Positions 1 to 12,800 of a stretch of 64,000 nt of DNA are shown piece after piece. A program made the translations under genes and the position numbers. The stretch spans positions 59,427-123,426 of the forward strand of contig NAOQ01000167.1 in NCBI GenBank assembly GCA_002751075.1. The letters are read 5' to 3'. This DNA is from Ichthyophonus hoferi. Lineage: Eukaryota > Opisthokonta > Ichthyosporea > Ichthyophonida > Ichthyophonidae. The notes beneath the pieces were generated by a model. The model was not told where the DNA came from. It searched no databases and worked only from the letters and a program-made list of their open reading frames with translations. Position 1 is the first letter of the stretch. Each line of letters begins with the position of its first letter.

Positions 1-200
1 TTTAGCTTCCATATACATATATACTAACATACTATCACACACATAAAATTGCAGAATTTATATATAGACTTACATTCATATCATTGTAATTTTGTTTATA
101 CTTTTGAGTTTCACATATCTACAACTGAATATGCATTCCATATAAACCTATGCAAAGATATATAGATATATATTTAAACTTACACCACTTAATCACCCAG

Positions 201-1166
201 ACCCGGGATTCTTTGTGACCCATTTTGTCAAGGATATGGAGATAGCCCTGCAAGAAGCAAGTGCTATGAACCTTTCTCTGCCAGGCCTGGCCTTAGCTCA
301 TCAGGTTGGCATACTCTTTTATATTTTTTATATGTGCAGGCACATATTTACTGTGTCTTTCCACAGTACGTCATTAGACATATCAGATTGTATCCTAGCA
401 TACGTATCTACCCGAATTTTTATTTATAGAAGATCACACATGTACACAGATACATACACATGTATAATATACTGTTGTAATTTGACAATATTCTACCCAT
501 CTATATTCTGCAATAATATATATGCATCATTATAAGGTTATTCGTTTTACATTTCCCACAATTTGTTTTAAAAACTGTTTTTGTATCCAGACTATAAGGA
601 AAGTAGAAGCGAACTCTTAACACATGCTAAATCGGGAATTCTAGTGCTAACTTATCACTTTAAATTTCCGGTTATCATTTTTGTTGTACTCTTACATTCC
701 ACTGTTTTATATTTAACAAGGCTATACATCTTCGTTTTGTTTTTTCAGGAACGGTATCATTATTAATTTACTAATAATATTTATTCCATTACCCATTTAA
801 TCTTGTACGTTTACTCATATATTAATTGATTGCAACTACTTTAAATGCAATTATGTTTTTTTTTTTGCGTTCTTCCTTGAACCAATCCAAGCCCAGCGTT
901 AATCCATATATATGCGTGGACCCATAAGCATACTATTTTAGAAATTATTAAGAGATGATTTGACTATTTGATTGAGTAGACACAATTCAATACTTGAAGT
1001 CATTAGTCCAGTATATGACCGAAGTGGTCATCGTATTGCTAACCGGTTCTATCCATACAAATGTACTTTACAGCTCTACGTGGCATTAAAGGCACAAGGA
1101 AATGGCAATTTGGGAACCCACGCTTTGATGTTGGCTCTGGAGCAGTTAAACGGCTCTAAAAACTAA
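201..1166 (+). CDS. 3-hydroxyisobutyrate dehydrogenase-like oxidoreductase, C-terminal part (5' end outside window)
   Basis: Two terminal exons are visible, 201-304 and 1074-1166 (stop TAA 1164-1166), joined in phase across a 769-base GT-AG intron. Bases 1-200 read as the preceding intron. The joined 65 residues contain [30 protein letters not shown] and [14 protein letters not shown], which match the C-terminal all-helical domain of the beta-hydroxyacid dehydrogenase family, and look closest to the plant and bacterial 3-hydroxyisobutyrate dehydrogenase-like proteins. These enzymes oxidise a beta-hydroxyacid using NAD(P)+. The Rossmann domain and the catalytic lysine lie upstream of the window, so substrate and compartment cannot be judged. 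The gene converges with METAP1D. Confidence 0.78.
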
Positions 1167-2442
1167 TTAAAACCCTAACTAAAGCTGATTAGAAATATGC
1201 CACTAGAAGTTTTAATCAAATATGCTTTGTTGTTTAAATCGTACATTATAATGGCTTTAGGAAGGCTTCTGGTTTTAAAACATACAAAATATTGGATGTG
1301 GTATAGTCGTCATTTTATCTTTTTTTTTTTCCCTGTGTACACCACATACTTTTATCTACTCCCTACCACATGTGGATACATGTAGTAGAGATTATAATAT
1401 TTTTGCTTTGTTGTTTGAGTTACTTTGCTTAACACAGTGACCGTATAACCTTATGTTCTTATTAGGTAAAGGCTGTAGGTACATACAATTAGTGATGGAA
1501 TATAATTAATTGGAGGAAGGATTTTTTGATCTATTAGCATACCTGGGCTTTGGCACGTGAAACCATTATTACAGAGAGAGAGAGAGATATATATATATAT
1601 ACTATTAATGCATTTTTCCATCCACTGTCAGCTACAATCTGATAACAAGTTTTATGGACTTTAGTTGGTGACTGGTCATGAACTGATCTCATAGAAAATA
1701 CAATTTATGTATGTATACTATCATAATTGACTACTAGAGGAAACCAATCTAAAGATGTATTGGTTGAGAACACCGAAAGCCTAATAATTAAACAACAACA
1801 AAACGCATTCTACAAGGTTTGAGTCTATGACATTGTAGATATGCAGAGGTGAGTGCATTGTATCAATGCTTATTACATATGTATGCCTATGTTCCCTTAT
1901 TTATGTACTCCGAGTATTACTTGTTATATTTAATATAATATTGCAGTAGAAATTGATTTAACAATTTTTGAATGTAAGACTAAAATAAAGAAGAAATAAA
2001 TCGATTTTAAGGTCATTTTAGGAATGCGCGAAATACGTACGTATATGATCGTTCTTAATATGAATATATATACTGGACCCATAACAGGAGAGTAAACTCT
2101 GTGTCTCTCTTCCCCTAAGGATTAAAGTCAGGAGCAATCTGTAAAAATGTAGATTTCGTAATGCTTATATGGCCAGTGTATTCAAGAAGTAATACACTAA
2201 TACAAATGATGAAATTCCTGTAGGAATGGCTTTGTATATGTATAACACTATTATGGGTCATGATACATCCAGGAACAGCACTGTGCATGTTTACAATGCG
2301 TTGACAGACTACTAATCTTACCAGGCAAACTGTGAAATTTATTTATAAGTGTATGCTAAACTACCGACAGGAAGGTATTGTATTGTTTTCAATACAATGG
2401 TCAGGGCTAATTGTGAGCAGTAACTTTCATTTCTCCATAGGT
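1167..2442. other. Convergent intergenic region
   Basis: Spacer between two 3' ends. It is AT-rich, with a short GA/TA run near 1573-1602 and an AATAAA-containing stretch near 1983-1999 that could end the plus-strand gene. I see no coding exon. Confidence 0.6.
2338..2343 (-). promoter_or_regulatory. Possible poly(A) signal of METAP1D
   Basis: AATAAA on the minus strand about 100 bases past the METAP1D stop codon. The position is typical, but the hexamer is expected often in DNA this AT-rich. Confidence 0.4.
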
Positions 2443-5400
2443 TTAAAGAACAGATAGTTTTATAGCGCCTGTTTCTGTAATAAGTACGGTGTGCTCAAAC
2501 TGTGCAGCTCTGCCTCCATCAGTCGTGACATGTGTCCAACCATCGGGCCATCTATTATTATCAGTGCTTCCCTCGCATATGACTGGTTCTATAAAATACA
2601 TCTACATATTAGCATACAGTATGGCATGATTGGAAGGTTGAGATGGAGGCGTAGAAATACATGTGTGTACGTGTGCAAAAATAGAACGAAAAGAAATATT
2701 TAGTTAAGTCGGTTTGCAGGCAGATAACATTAACATGTATGAGTATAGAAAAGTATAAGCCTATGATATCATACAAGAGTCTACATCAAATAAATGTATA
2801 TGTATATACTACTATTTATATTATTATGATTATCACTATATCGATGTAAAATACAATATTTTCCCAATTGGATTATTATAATAATATTTCCTATAGGCTA
2901 GAGTATAGCTATCTATACTATAACATTTTGTTGTTCTTTCTCCCACAAAAGTTTATGATAGACCCTATATATCTATGTAAACAGTAGAGACTAGTGTCGA
3001 TTTAATGTCCATACCATATTTCATTTTACAATAGGCCCCATTTGTATTCAAGCTAAATACTGAACAAAAAACAAGCGGTAAATAAGTAGCGAAGTATTAG
3101 TCAAACAATGGTTATTATTTAAGAGTTAATAAACGGTGAGAAACCAATTAAAACAAATATCGCTTTACGAATTCCTATAGGTTTAGAGATAATGAATAGT
3201 GAGGAGTTAATTAAGTCACATATGGACTTACTAATTGCTATTGGTTTAGAGTTAATGAGCAGCGAATAAATAATTAAAACAAACGTGGGCTTACCAATTG
3301 TAAAGACCATACCAGGTTCCATTCTGGGTCCTGGTTCACAATTGGCTGTGGATTGTACAAGTTAGTTAATATTTAAAAAATATTGGTTTCTACCGTGTTA
3401 ATAAATATCCTTTCTGTAATAAAACATAGAAAACAAAAAACCACAAAATAATTTATAGCCAGTGTGCATATAAAAATAAAAGTACTTGCATAAACAAATA
3501 AAAGCCAATATTACCGGTAAGTAAAGGAAAGGTTATTATACATAAATACAAGAGGAGAGGTTGGCGACATGCTGACTCAACCTACCATAGGGATATATAG
3601 GTGGGGCCATGTGGAAGTCAACTCCAACCCCATGACCTATAAACATTGTAGCCACACTGAATCCTTCTTCGTCTACGTACGGTCTGCAGTATATGTGTTA
3701 GTATTATCACCCTCAGACTGCGTAGGTATAATCTAATTATATTGTAGTTATTATCTCACTGTGCTGTAGTTATTAGGTCACTTTGTTAAGTTATTATCTC
3801 CTTATGTTGTAATTATTATCGTATCCATTTAATTATGGCCATGGAATAAATATCAAGATAAAAGATCAGTATTTAGGCAGATCTCATTTAAACTATTTAA
3901 ATATCGTATACCATATTACTATATGTAGACTACGTGGCAACCTAATCATTAATTGATTTAATTAATTAAGAGCACTAATAGCCCAGTCTTAATTAATTAC
4001 TTGATTGTGACGACGTATCTTTACCCAGGTTGAAGATATAGTCGTCTTCAGTAAGTACGAAAAGATTAAATTATAACTCTGTCGTTTACACCTTATTCTA
4101 TTTATAAATCAATACATCAATACTTTCCGTTTTCATTTATTTTATACCATTTTATAATTATATAGTAATATAATTAAAATATTTTCATTCTGATCACGCA
4201 CTCACGCTATAAGCAACATTAAATATAAAAATAATATTTTCTACCAATGTTGAAAATTATTAAAACAATGGCAAATCAAAAATCCTAGTTAAAAAATTAA
4301 AATAATAAACCATTAAATTGTGTGCACGCATGATTGCAGGTGCACAAATACTTCAATTCAATCAAAATTAAAATGGTATTTTAAGGTTATATGCAGTTCT
4401 GTTATAGGTACAGCAAATAATTCAAATGATCGCATTATGATAAAAACAGTAAATGTGAATAAATCATTGTATTATTTAAACATATGGCTTTATACGTATA
4501 TTACAATAAGTTACGTTAATACACTACGGTATCATATAATTCATTATAATACATACATATATATAGTCACACCTTATCTATACTCTAATCATATACTATA
4601 CCATACTATACTATTATTGTTAGATGAAGCATATATATATATATATATCATACATACTCTATTGTATTTCCAATCACGGATAATTCTTCTCCGGGTCTAC
4701 ATTGTTCAATCGCCAGATCCACGCTATTCTTAGCCACATCTATCAATTTCTTATAGATGTTTAATTGGTAGTACATATAGGTGTAAATGTACGATTGGAT
4801 AAGAGTGTGTAAGTGCCTAAGGATTGGACGGATTTCTCGGTGTAAAACCAGGTATTATTAAGCATATACGTTGGTATGTATAGGTCGATATGCATTCAAG
4901 CGGATTTTCATATATGACAAGGTTTGTATGTTCTATAAAGGCAAGATGGAAGGATCGTCACTCTTGCATCATCCTTATCTGTACTTATATTATCAATACC
5001 TCCCACCATTTAGCATTATCTGTATTAGTTTTTGTTTTAATAAAATGTCTTAGATGGTTCTTTAGATTTTAAAATATCATTTTGGTGTTATCACAAGTTA
5101 TAACATATCATAAACAAATATTAAAAATTATAAAATGCTTGTTTTTAAAAGTGGTTTTGGAACCAATACACAACATCAACATAGTGGACTTGGCCCACTA
5201 AGAGTCACGATTGGGTACCCATGTGCTAACCGCCAATGAATGAATATAAATAAAATATATTCGTACCCATCTCCATGCAGAAAATATATAAGACAGCGTC
5301 AAGCCTTTTAAAAACCCTAACTATATTTTTATTGCTTTTTTTGTCTCTCACCCATCTATGTTGTTTTAAATTAGAAGCCCTATTGATCTTTGCCCGTTTA

Positions 5401-8400
5401 AAAAAACATATATACGTACAGTTTAGTAATAACCGCACATTAAAATAATAAATAACAATAATAAAAAACGGGCGAATACAAGTGAAGATGGCATTTCTAT
5501 ATAAATATAGCTACAGTGGGATTGGTGCATACATATTTAAAAATACAAGCATGCACCTATCATCAGTAAATAAATATATATGCCAAATGCTGGTTCTTAA
5601 TAACTAAGTCCCACAATCACCCAGTGATGTAATGCACATATATATTCATAGTCCCTACCTGCGCCTCTTTATCAATCTTCCCTACCGGGAAGGTATTGCA
5701 CATATCACCATGCACCCCATCCTTATATACAGTGACGTCAATGCTAATAATATCTCCCTCTTCAAGTGGCCGGCTGCACGAAGTGCATGATTACCATGGT
5801 TACCAGGTTTAGTAGGTTATTGTAACTGGATAAAAGACAACATACCCCTCCCGCACATAGGCGTCTCGCTTTGTATAACCTAAATGATCATTAATTATAG
5901 CTATAGTAGCACTCATATTTCACTCTCTAGCCATTAAAATAGTACAGTACAAAGTCTGGCTCGGTAGGGGAAAGGATAGAATCATTAATACTGTATATTG
6001 GTAGAGAAATGAAATACAGACAGAAACGTTAGCAAATGCAGTAGAGAGTTAGATAGAGTCTTGGAGGGGAAAAATATATATTGATAGAGTGAGGTTTACA
6101 CACGGGGGCCAGTAGATTTAAAAAAGTAAGAATAGGAATAGGTAGATAAAGGCGACAGCAACATATGAGCTTAATAACATGTTAAATATCCAAAACCTAA
6201 TGATTTTTGATCTCACACTGAATTAAAAGTTAAAAACGATAAAGAATTAAAATTACAGTATATTGATCGACTAACCTGTCAGGAATGCCATGCACTGTAA
6301 CATTATTGACTGACGTACATACACTCTTTGGAAATCTCATATAATTAAGAGGCGAAGGATAGCCATCGTGGTTTATTATAAACTGGTGACATAGCTTGTC
6401 TAGCTCGTCTGTGGTAACTCCGGGCTATAGGTATATATAGTATAGTATATAGTAAAGTATAGTATAATATAGTAATATAGTATAGTATAGTACAGTACAG
6501 TATAATATAATATAGTGTATTTATACGTAGCAGTGAGTTAATTTTTATACATGTATATGTAATGTGTGGATATATTAACACTAGTGCAAGTGGGAGCGTT
6601 GTCTAGAGTTGATAAACTGAGTTCATGCTCATGTATGTTTATCTTTATGCTCTTTCTAAACATTGTAACTTACATATAGACCTGTATGATGATAGCTTAG
6701 GTGCATGTTATATTAATATCATTACGGTCGTATGTCTTAAATATCCATCACAAGTCAATGAAGTGCATACAATACATTCACAATTATCTCAAGTAAATAC
6801 TACTGTATTGTATATGTATCATAATAATAGGCCTATACATTTTAATATCGCATTCATGATTCATAAAAATATGGCTAATAGAAAAAGACAAACACCAAGG
6901 GTTAACAGCCAATTATTCACTTAGACATCAACCAAGGAGCCAATAATAACCACACAACTGGTTATATTATAGCTGTTACCTTGACAAAATCAGCAATATA
7001 AGCCAATGTCATCCGACCTATTTTGCAGGTTTTGGAGATCTTTTCTATTGTCTCTGCATCGTTAATGCGTGGCATATGTTCTTGAACTATATGGTAAAGG
7101 TGTATGAGAATTTAAATTTTAATCTACGATTTTGATTCCTGGCCAGAGATATATTAAAACTGACCCTACTTACATAGGCCGTCAGGTCGGTTTTCAAGAG
7201 TGTATAGAAGGAAGAGTTGTGTAAAGTAATAGAAACGAGAAAAATGCAGAGATAGAAATAGTAATGTAATATAGCTAATATGACAAAGTCATAACTAGTG
7301 AGTAACACAGGGTAATGTGTATAGTATAATGTTAACTTAGATTCCATAACACCACAACTGTCATACGGAAACAACTTGCTAGGTTATTATTAGAATGGAA
7401 TGCAGATCCAAATGTTTTGGGGAGATACAAATGCAAGCAAGTGTAAATCTATCCATATATATATTAAATGACCCACACACAGGCCACAAAACCAATGTAG
7501 AACGTATAAAACAAGAATTTAGAATAAAAAATTTAAAACTGTACAGCTTTAGATATATAGGGTAGATATCATTAATATATTTTTTGTACATAATTGGCAG
7601 TTACGATGTTATCTCTCTTGAATATTAGACATTAATTACAGCAAAATCAACTTCAAAAACAAAAAAAACTTTATTTAATCTCAGTGCAGGATTATGTGAC
7701 CCAGTCTTGTCGTGGAAAGAGAATTTTGAACATAAGTCAAACTGTCTAGAAATACCCTCACGTAGGGATAACCAAAAAAAAATACTTCAATCACAGCGGC
7801 ATACAATATGACTACAACCCGATCTGCACTACATCTACTATGTATAGACTTTTATAATTATAACCGAATAAATATCTTTTGTGTTTTATTTCGATTCTTT
7901 TCTTGCAATTGTTGGTTGTTGTTCCATGTAAATAAAAAAACCAATAAAACACAAGCCGATATGGATAAATTTATCTTATAATATCATTTATGTTGTGTCT
8001 CATAACACCCCACTGCTAAGCTATTTTTTTATTTTTTTACCTGGTGGTATTCCGCTCTCGGCATATCCTGGCCGTACAATATGTTCCGGTACAGGATTGC
8101 GAGGGGAGACACAAGCAGGACCATCCTAATATATCAAGCCAAAACAGTATAATATATACGTCATTATATGAAATATACAAAGAATCATTCTGCTGCTACG
8201 TGTCTTGTTTACATCATGTATCATTACGTATAACTAAAAACCAATAGCCAACACTATCTAATAAACCACGGTAAATTCCATAGCTAGATTTCACTTAACA
8301 AACTAGTCCTAATTAAATATGATTAGTGACACCAAGTAATTAATTACGCAGGAATGTTTTATTCTTTCTCAGTGAAATAATAGCCAGATGGATGCAGATA

Positions 8401-9066
8401 TTGTATACCCTTGCTAGTCTGTTTTATCCCAGCTACCTTTAACATTTTACCACAAAACTCTACAAATGTCTCCTAACTACTATACCAATCTATTATTATC
8501 TGTCAATATACAAAGACATGCCAAGGATATAAGCTGGGACACATCAAGTATTGATAGTTTAGCAACTAGAAATACACAAAAACAATAGTAAAGTTTTCCT
8601 ACCAATATGGCGTAGGAAAGTCCTCGTCTTTTCTTGCTTAATCCTAAAATATTAAAGTAGTCACTGATCGTCGTCTGGCAATAAATAAAAATACAGGTTA
8701 ACTATTAGTATAATATACCTCGTCCTTTGTGAAAATCACCTATCTAGGAAGTTTAATAAGTAAAGATCTAAGCAATGTATATTACAGCTAGCGTGGAGAG
8801 GAATGTATAGAGAAAAAGAATAGAGCAGGGTTAAAAAGGAGATATATACTGCATAGATTACATCAAGATTTATGACTTTGTGGAAAAAACATTAATAGTT
8901 AGACAATGGAAAAAATAAGCTGGCAAGCAATGCAATGACAGAAAATTAAGGTGAAAAAGATTTCAAAATGGATTGTGACACGTTGGCTTACAGATAGTGG
9001 TCGTACAAAACGGAGGGTTCGAGCAGTAGTGTGACCAGCCCTTAAAGCCCTTGCTACCACATTCAT
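2443..9066 (-). CDS. METAP1D: Methionine aminopeptidase 1D, mitochondrial
   Basis: Removes initiator methionine from nascent proteins, here probably in mitochondria. Ten exons in transcript order (window coordinates): 8992-9066, 8603-8674, 8041-8125, 6980-7086, 6276-6424, 5659-5773, 4658-4749, 3586-3683, 3295-3345, 2443-2588. They total 990 nt and 329 aa (human protein about 335). The start ATG is 9066-9064. The first 25 residues are rich in Arg, Ala and Ser with no acidic residue, as in a mitochondrial presequence. Family landmarks follow in order: [66 protein letters not shown] and QFEHTVLIT. All five metal ligands are present: D175, D186, H249, E282 and E313. E282 is encoded across the last splice junction. 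The intron at that junction carries a triplicated donor region. Exon 2 (8603-8674) is the least certain because it is not conserved, although its phase fits. Confidence 0.93.
3112..3300 (-). repeat. Three tandem 63-base copies spanning a 5' splice site
   Basis: Copies at about 3238-3300, 3175-3237 and 3112-3174 share a TTTAGAG(A/T)TAATGA-type core and end in TTAC-AATT, the complement of the METAP1D exon 9 donor. On the minus strand this gives GTAAGC (authentic), GTAAGT and GTAAAG, each 63 bases apart. The whole block lacks in-frame stops until about 3119. Confidence 0.85.
6425..6521. repeat. TATAG-type microsatellite in a METAP1D intron
   Basis: Imperfect (TATAG)n/(TATAGTA)n run directly at the acceptor side of METAP1D exon 5 (6276-6424). 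Confidence 0.8.
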
Positions 9067-9883
9067 GTTAAAGTTTCTAAGCAGATTGCTTGTATATGTA
9101 TATAGACTATAACACTGTAGTTTAGAGAATGAAACAAAATATATAAATATATGTTACACTGTATTATGGTCTTACAAGAAAAAAGAAGAAGGGCAAGTAA
9201 TTGGGTGTATGTGATACGTGGTAAGATCCAACTAGCTAAAATGCATTGCCAAAAAAAAATACACTTTGGCTCATTAGCAATAAACCGCAAGTTTTGGCAA
9301 AATGAAAATTATGTGGCAAGTTCTATTAAGGATATAAAGCTGACATAATTTAATGTTATTATATAAAAGGCTCTGTCTAAATATTTTAAATGTTTCCTAA
9401 GCCTATATTCAATTAAACTTATTTATTTTATAAGTAATTAAAATTAATCAAGTTGGCTCACTGACTATTATACCATTACAAAATTTTAACTATAAGATGG
9501 AAATGTAGCGCAACAGAGCGCACTGTTATAGTATGATATCCTCAGATATTGCACCTCTAAATTCGAGTGATATTTATTTTACCATATCATATATCAATTT
9601 TAATATTAAGCAATCTCATGCAGTACCAGAGCATATCATAGTCCTTCTATTTATCAAATAATAATGAAACATTCATAAAAAAGCAAAACACCATTACAAC
9701 TATCATATATTATTTAGGCTATACCCGTGCAAATGCTATTAAGCGGTATATTATTCAATCATTTACACTTACACTTTCACACTTACACACTTACATGGTC
9801 TTTATATTTGTCTAGTTTTCCAGCCATAACACCGGAGACGGCAAAGAGAACGGCGTTATCATACCTGTACAGCACCTCAAAAC
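9067..9883. promoter_or_regulatory. Divergent (bidirectional) upstream region of METAP1D and INTS6
   Basis: The 817 bases between the two start codons must hold both promoters and 5' leaders. I see AT-rich sequence with no convincing TATA arrangement. A short (CACTTACA)-like repeat lies at about 9763-9794, just before the INTS6 leader. Confidence 0.55.
9795..9815 (+). other. Seven-codon upstream ORF before INTS6
   Basis: ATG at 9795 opens a six-residue reading frame (MVFIFV) ending in TAG, 68 bases before the INTS6 ATG. It matters only if transcription starts upstream of 9795, which the sequence cannot show. Confidence 0.3.
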
Positions 9884-12800
9884 ATGGCTCTTGACCTGGG
9901 GGCTGTGCCTGCCTGGACACCCCCAGGCAATGACTCCCCCCAACGACCAGCGGAAACCAATGGTCCATCTACCCCGCCAGCACCACAGCAACGCGCACCT
10001 TCTGCCTTTTGGCCTCCAAAACCAGTTGTGTCTACTGACCCTAAATTAGCACAGCAACAACAACAACAGCAGCAACAGCAGCAACAACAACAACAGCAGA
10101 GATATCAACCTAACCTAGTGCCACCTGTAGTTGAAAATAAGCAAGCTGTTCATATTGTTTTTCTTCTGGACACGAGTGTTTCCATGAACCAAAGATGCAT
10201 TTATGGTACAACCCTTTTAGATGTAGCCAAGAGGTGTATTTCAAATTTCATTTCAGAAGTGAAAGTAAATCCAATATACCATGTGGTATATAGCCTAATG
10301 ACCTTTGAGGAAGACTTGATGTCAGCTTTAAAGCTAACACCAAAGGACCCACCTTCTATTTTTGAAGCACAGGTACAATGTTTTTATATATATCTTCCTT
10401 TCTTAACATCTCTACTTCGTTTTTACCTTTCACTCTCTTCATTTCTCTTTTACGACTCTCCCATTGTCTTATCTGATCAATAACTGTTTTTAAAAGTACC
10501 ACCTTTATATTGTATAAGTTAGTGCATACAATGGAGCATAGTTTGTATGTATTCCTGTATAAACACTGCTAGTACTAACACATACCAGCCCACGTTTATT
10601 GACTCTTATCACTATTTATTCTATTGATACCTACTTTCCTCCTGTCTCTATCCCACCATCTATCACCCCTACCTCTCTTACTCATTTTATTTCTATAGTT
10701 GGTGGCACTCAAGGCTGTAGATACCTCTACCCTAGGGATGGCCCTTAGGAATGTGTTTGATTATCTGAATATGTCTCGCTTTCAAACAGGAGTGGATTCG
10801 TATGCCCAGGTTAGTATATCTGGCTATCTTTACATATATATGCGCTTATATATATAGGAATGTCTTTTTATTTCTTTATAACATCCCTTCTATAATTACA
10901 TCTCTTTCCCACCTACACCAATCACCCAAATATACACATGCTCGCCTTATTGATATTACCCCTCACTCTGTCAGGGGCGGCGACCCTGGACCGTGGAACC
11001 ATCATTTGTGATTCTCCTCTCTGATGGTTCTATGTTACTGAACCCACCCCAAGGCCCTCCTACCCTTCCACGGTCTGCCAGTCCAGCTATACCTACAGAT
11101 ACAGTCACCTTTCCTCCCGTGGTAGCTCCTTGGCCTGGGGCGGAATTGCAATTGGAACCGTTTAGGTGAGTTGGTAGAGGTGGTGGAGGTGACGGCTAAA
11201 ATAGATGAAGAGAATCAGTGTGTAGCTATATATTGATAGTGTATGTTATTGGTGTGCGTGTATGAGTATGTATTTGCTGATGTGTTTTGGTATAGTTTAG
11301 ACAGTAGCAAGGAATGATAGGTATCTAAATAGGGTCTTGAAGTGCTTTATTAATGGGAAACAATCACTTGCAAACATACTTAAATAATCTCCACCTCTCG
11401 TTTACTCTAACTTTTTCTCTTTCCCTGTCCAGATGGGACCACCGTGTGTTTGGTATCACCTTGTGCATTCCCGGGGTAGACCCATCCAGTCGCCTTCCAT
11501 CCATCATAGAAGGTGATCAGCCACTAGTTCCTATCATCCATCATTTTGGAAAGGAAGCGTCCTGTCCAGACTACATTATCAATCCAATCTGTCGTGTGAC
11601 TGGTGGATTATCGCTAATAGTCAAAGACGTATTTGGAGGAGGGTCAGGGGTGTGTGAACATGGTAGGAGAAGATATGACTGTGTGGACTGTGGAAAACTG
11701 AAGGGGGTAATAGATAGCGTAATTAAAAATATTCCTCAGATTGGCGTGGTTGTGTCATTTGAACGGCTATTGGGTGAACCTAACGAAGGCATTGGTGGGT
11801 ATTGTAGTGCCATCTCCATGCTAAACCCACTCTCACTTTGTATATATTTTCTTTCTAATTCGACGTTTTTCAGTATTATGTTGTCCAGGTTGCTTTTGTG
11901 TAGACCTGTATATGTGTGTATATGTATGTACATATATATGTATATGATATACCTTTACTCATTGCTATAATTATTTTTTATATTAGAAGAATTATGTACA
12001 TCTATGGATGCTAACTGATAAGCATACACTAATGCACTTATAGTAATAATAGTGGTAATATATAATAATGAAAAAAATTAGTGAATATAACTCGATCTAT
12101 ATTTTGATTAATTAACGAATTAAACAATTTCAATGAACAAACCAATTGATATGTAAGCTATTTTTTGGACTGCCCTTAAGATTACCCTGTTAAGCACACG
12201 TCACACCTGTTTACCACCCCACTAAGAGGGAGGCTAAAGGGCATTGCATACTTACCTATTGACACTATAGGAATTGTACAAAATATAAAATGTGTATAGA
12301 TCGAGTTAAGAAACATCTTATAAAGGCTAACCAATATGCTTTCTTTGGTACCACCCAGAGATGTAATATTGGCATATTATAAGGTTTTGGTGATTGGGTA
12401 ATCCAATAATCCTCATTGGAGAAGCCTGACGGCCGGTCAGAACACTAACACGAAGACATATGTAATTAAAAATTTCTATCTTAATATAATTATTAATACG
12501 GAATGCCAGACTAACTATGGCTTCTCTCGGATTCATCTTTATGAAAATCAAAACATAAGTTGCTAAACTGACAGAGACAACTAGTATACCCAAACTCCTC
12601 TTACATTCTCTAAGACTTGTTTTTGTATTCCCCGTCTTACTTTTCTCTTACTTTTCTCTTTCTTTTTCCTCCCCTCTCTCTCTCTCTCTCTCTCCCTCTC
12701 TCTATCTCTCTCTCTTTCTCTTTCTCTTTCTCTCTCTCCCTCCTTTATCCTTTTCATGCAGGCCCTAAACTTGAGGCCCAACCAGCATCCAATATCCTTA

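Noticed and set aside
3119-3322. A separate small gene on the minus strand
   Set aside because: It is the METAP1D exon 9 end read into the 63-base repeat.
6421-6525. CRISPR-like or satellite array
   Set aside because: Simple TATAG microsatellite without spacer structure.
12581-12781. Minus-strand Glu/Arg dipeptide-repeat frame
   Set aside because: Antisense reading of the CT microsatellite and INTS6 exon 5 edge.
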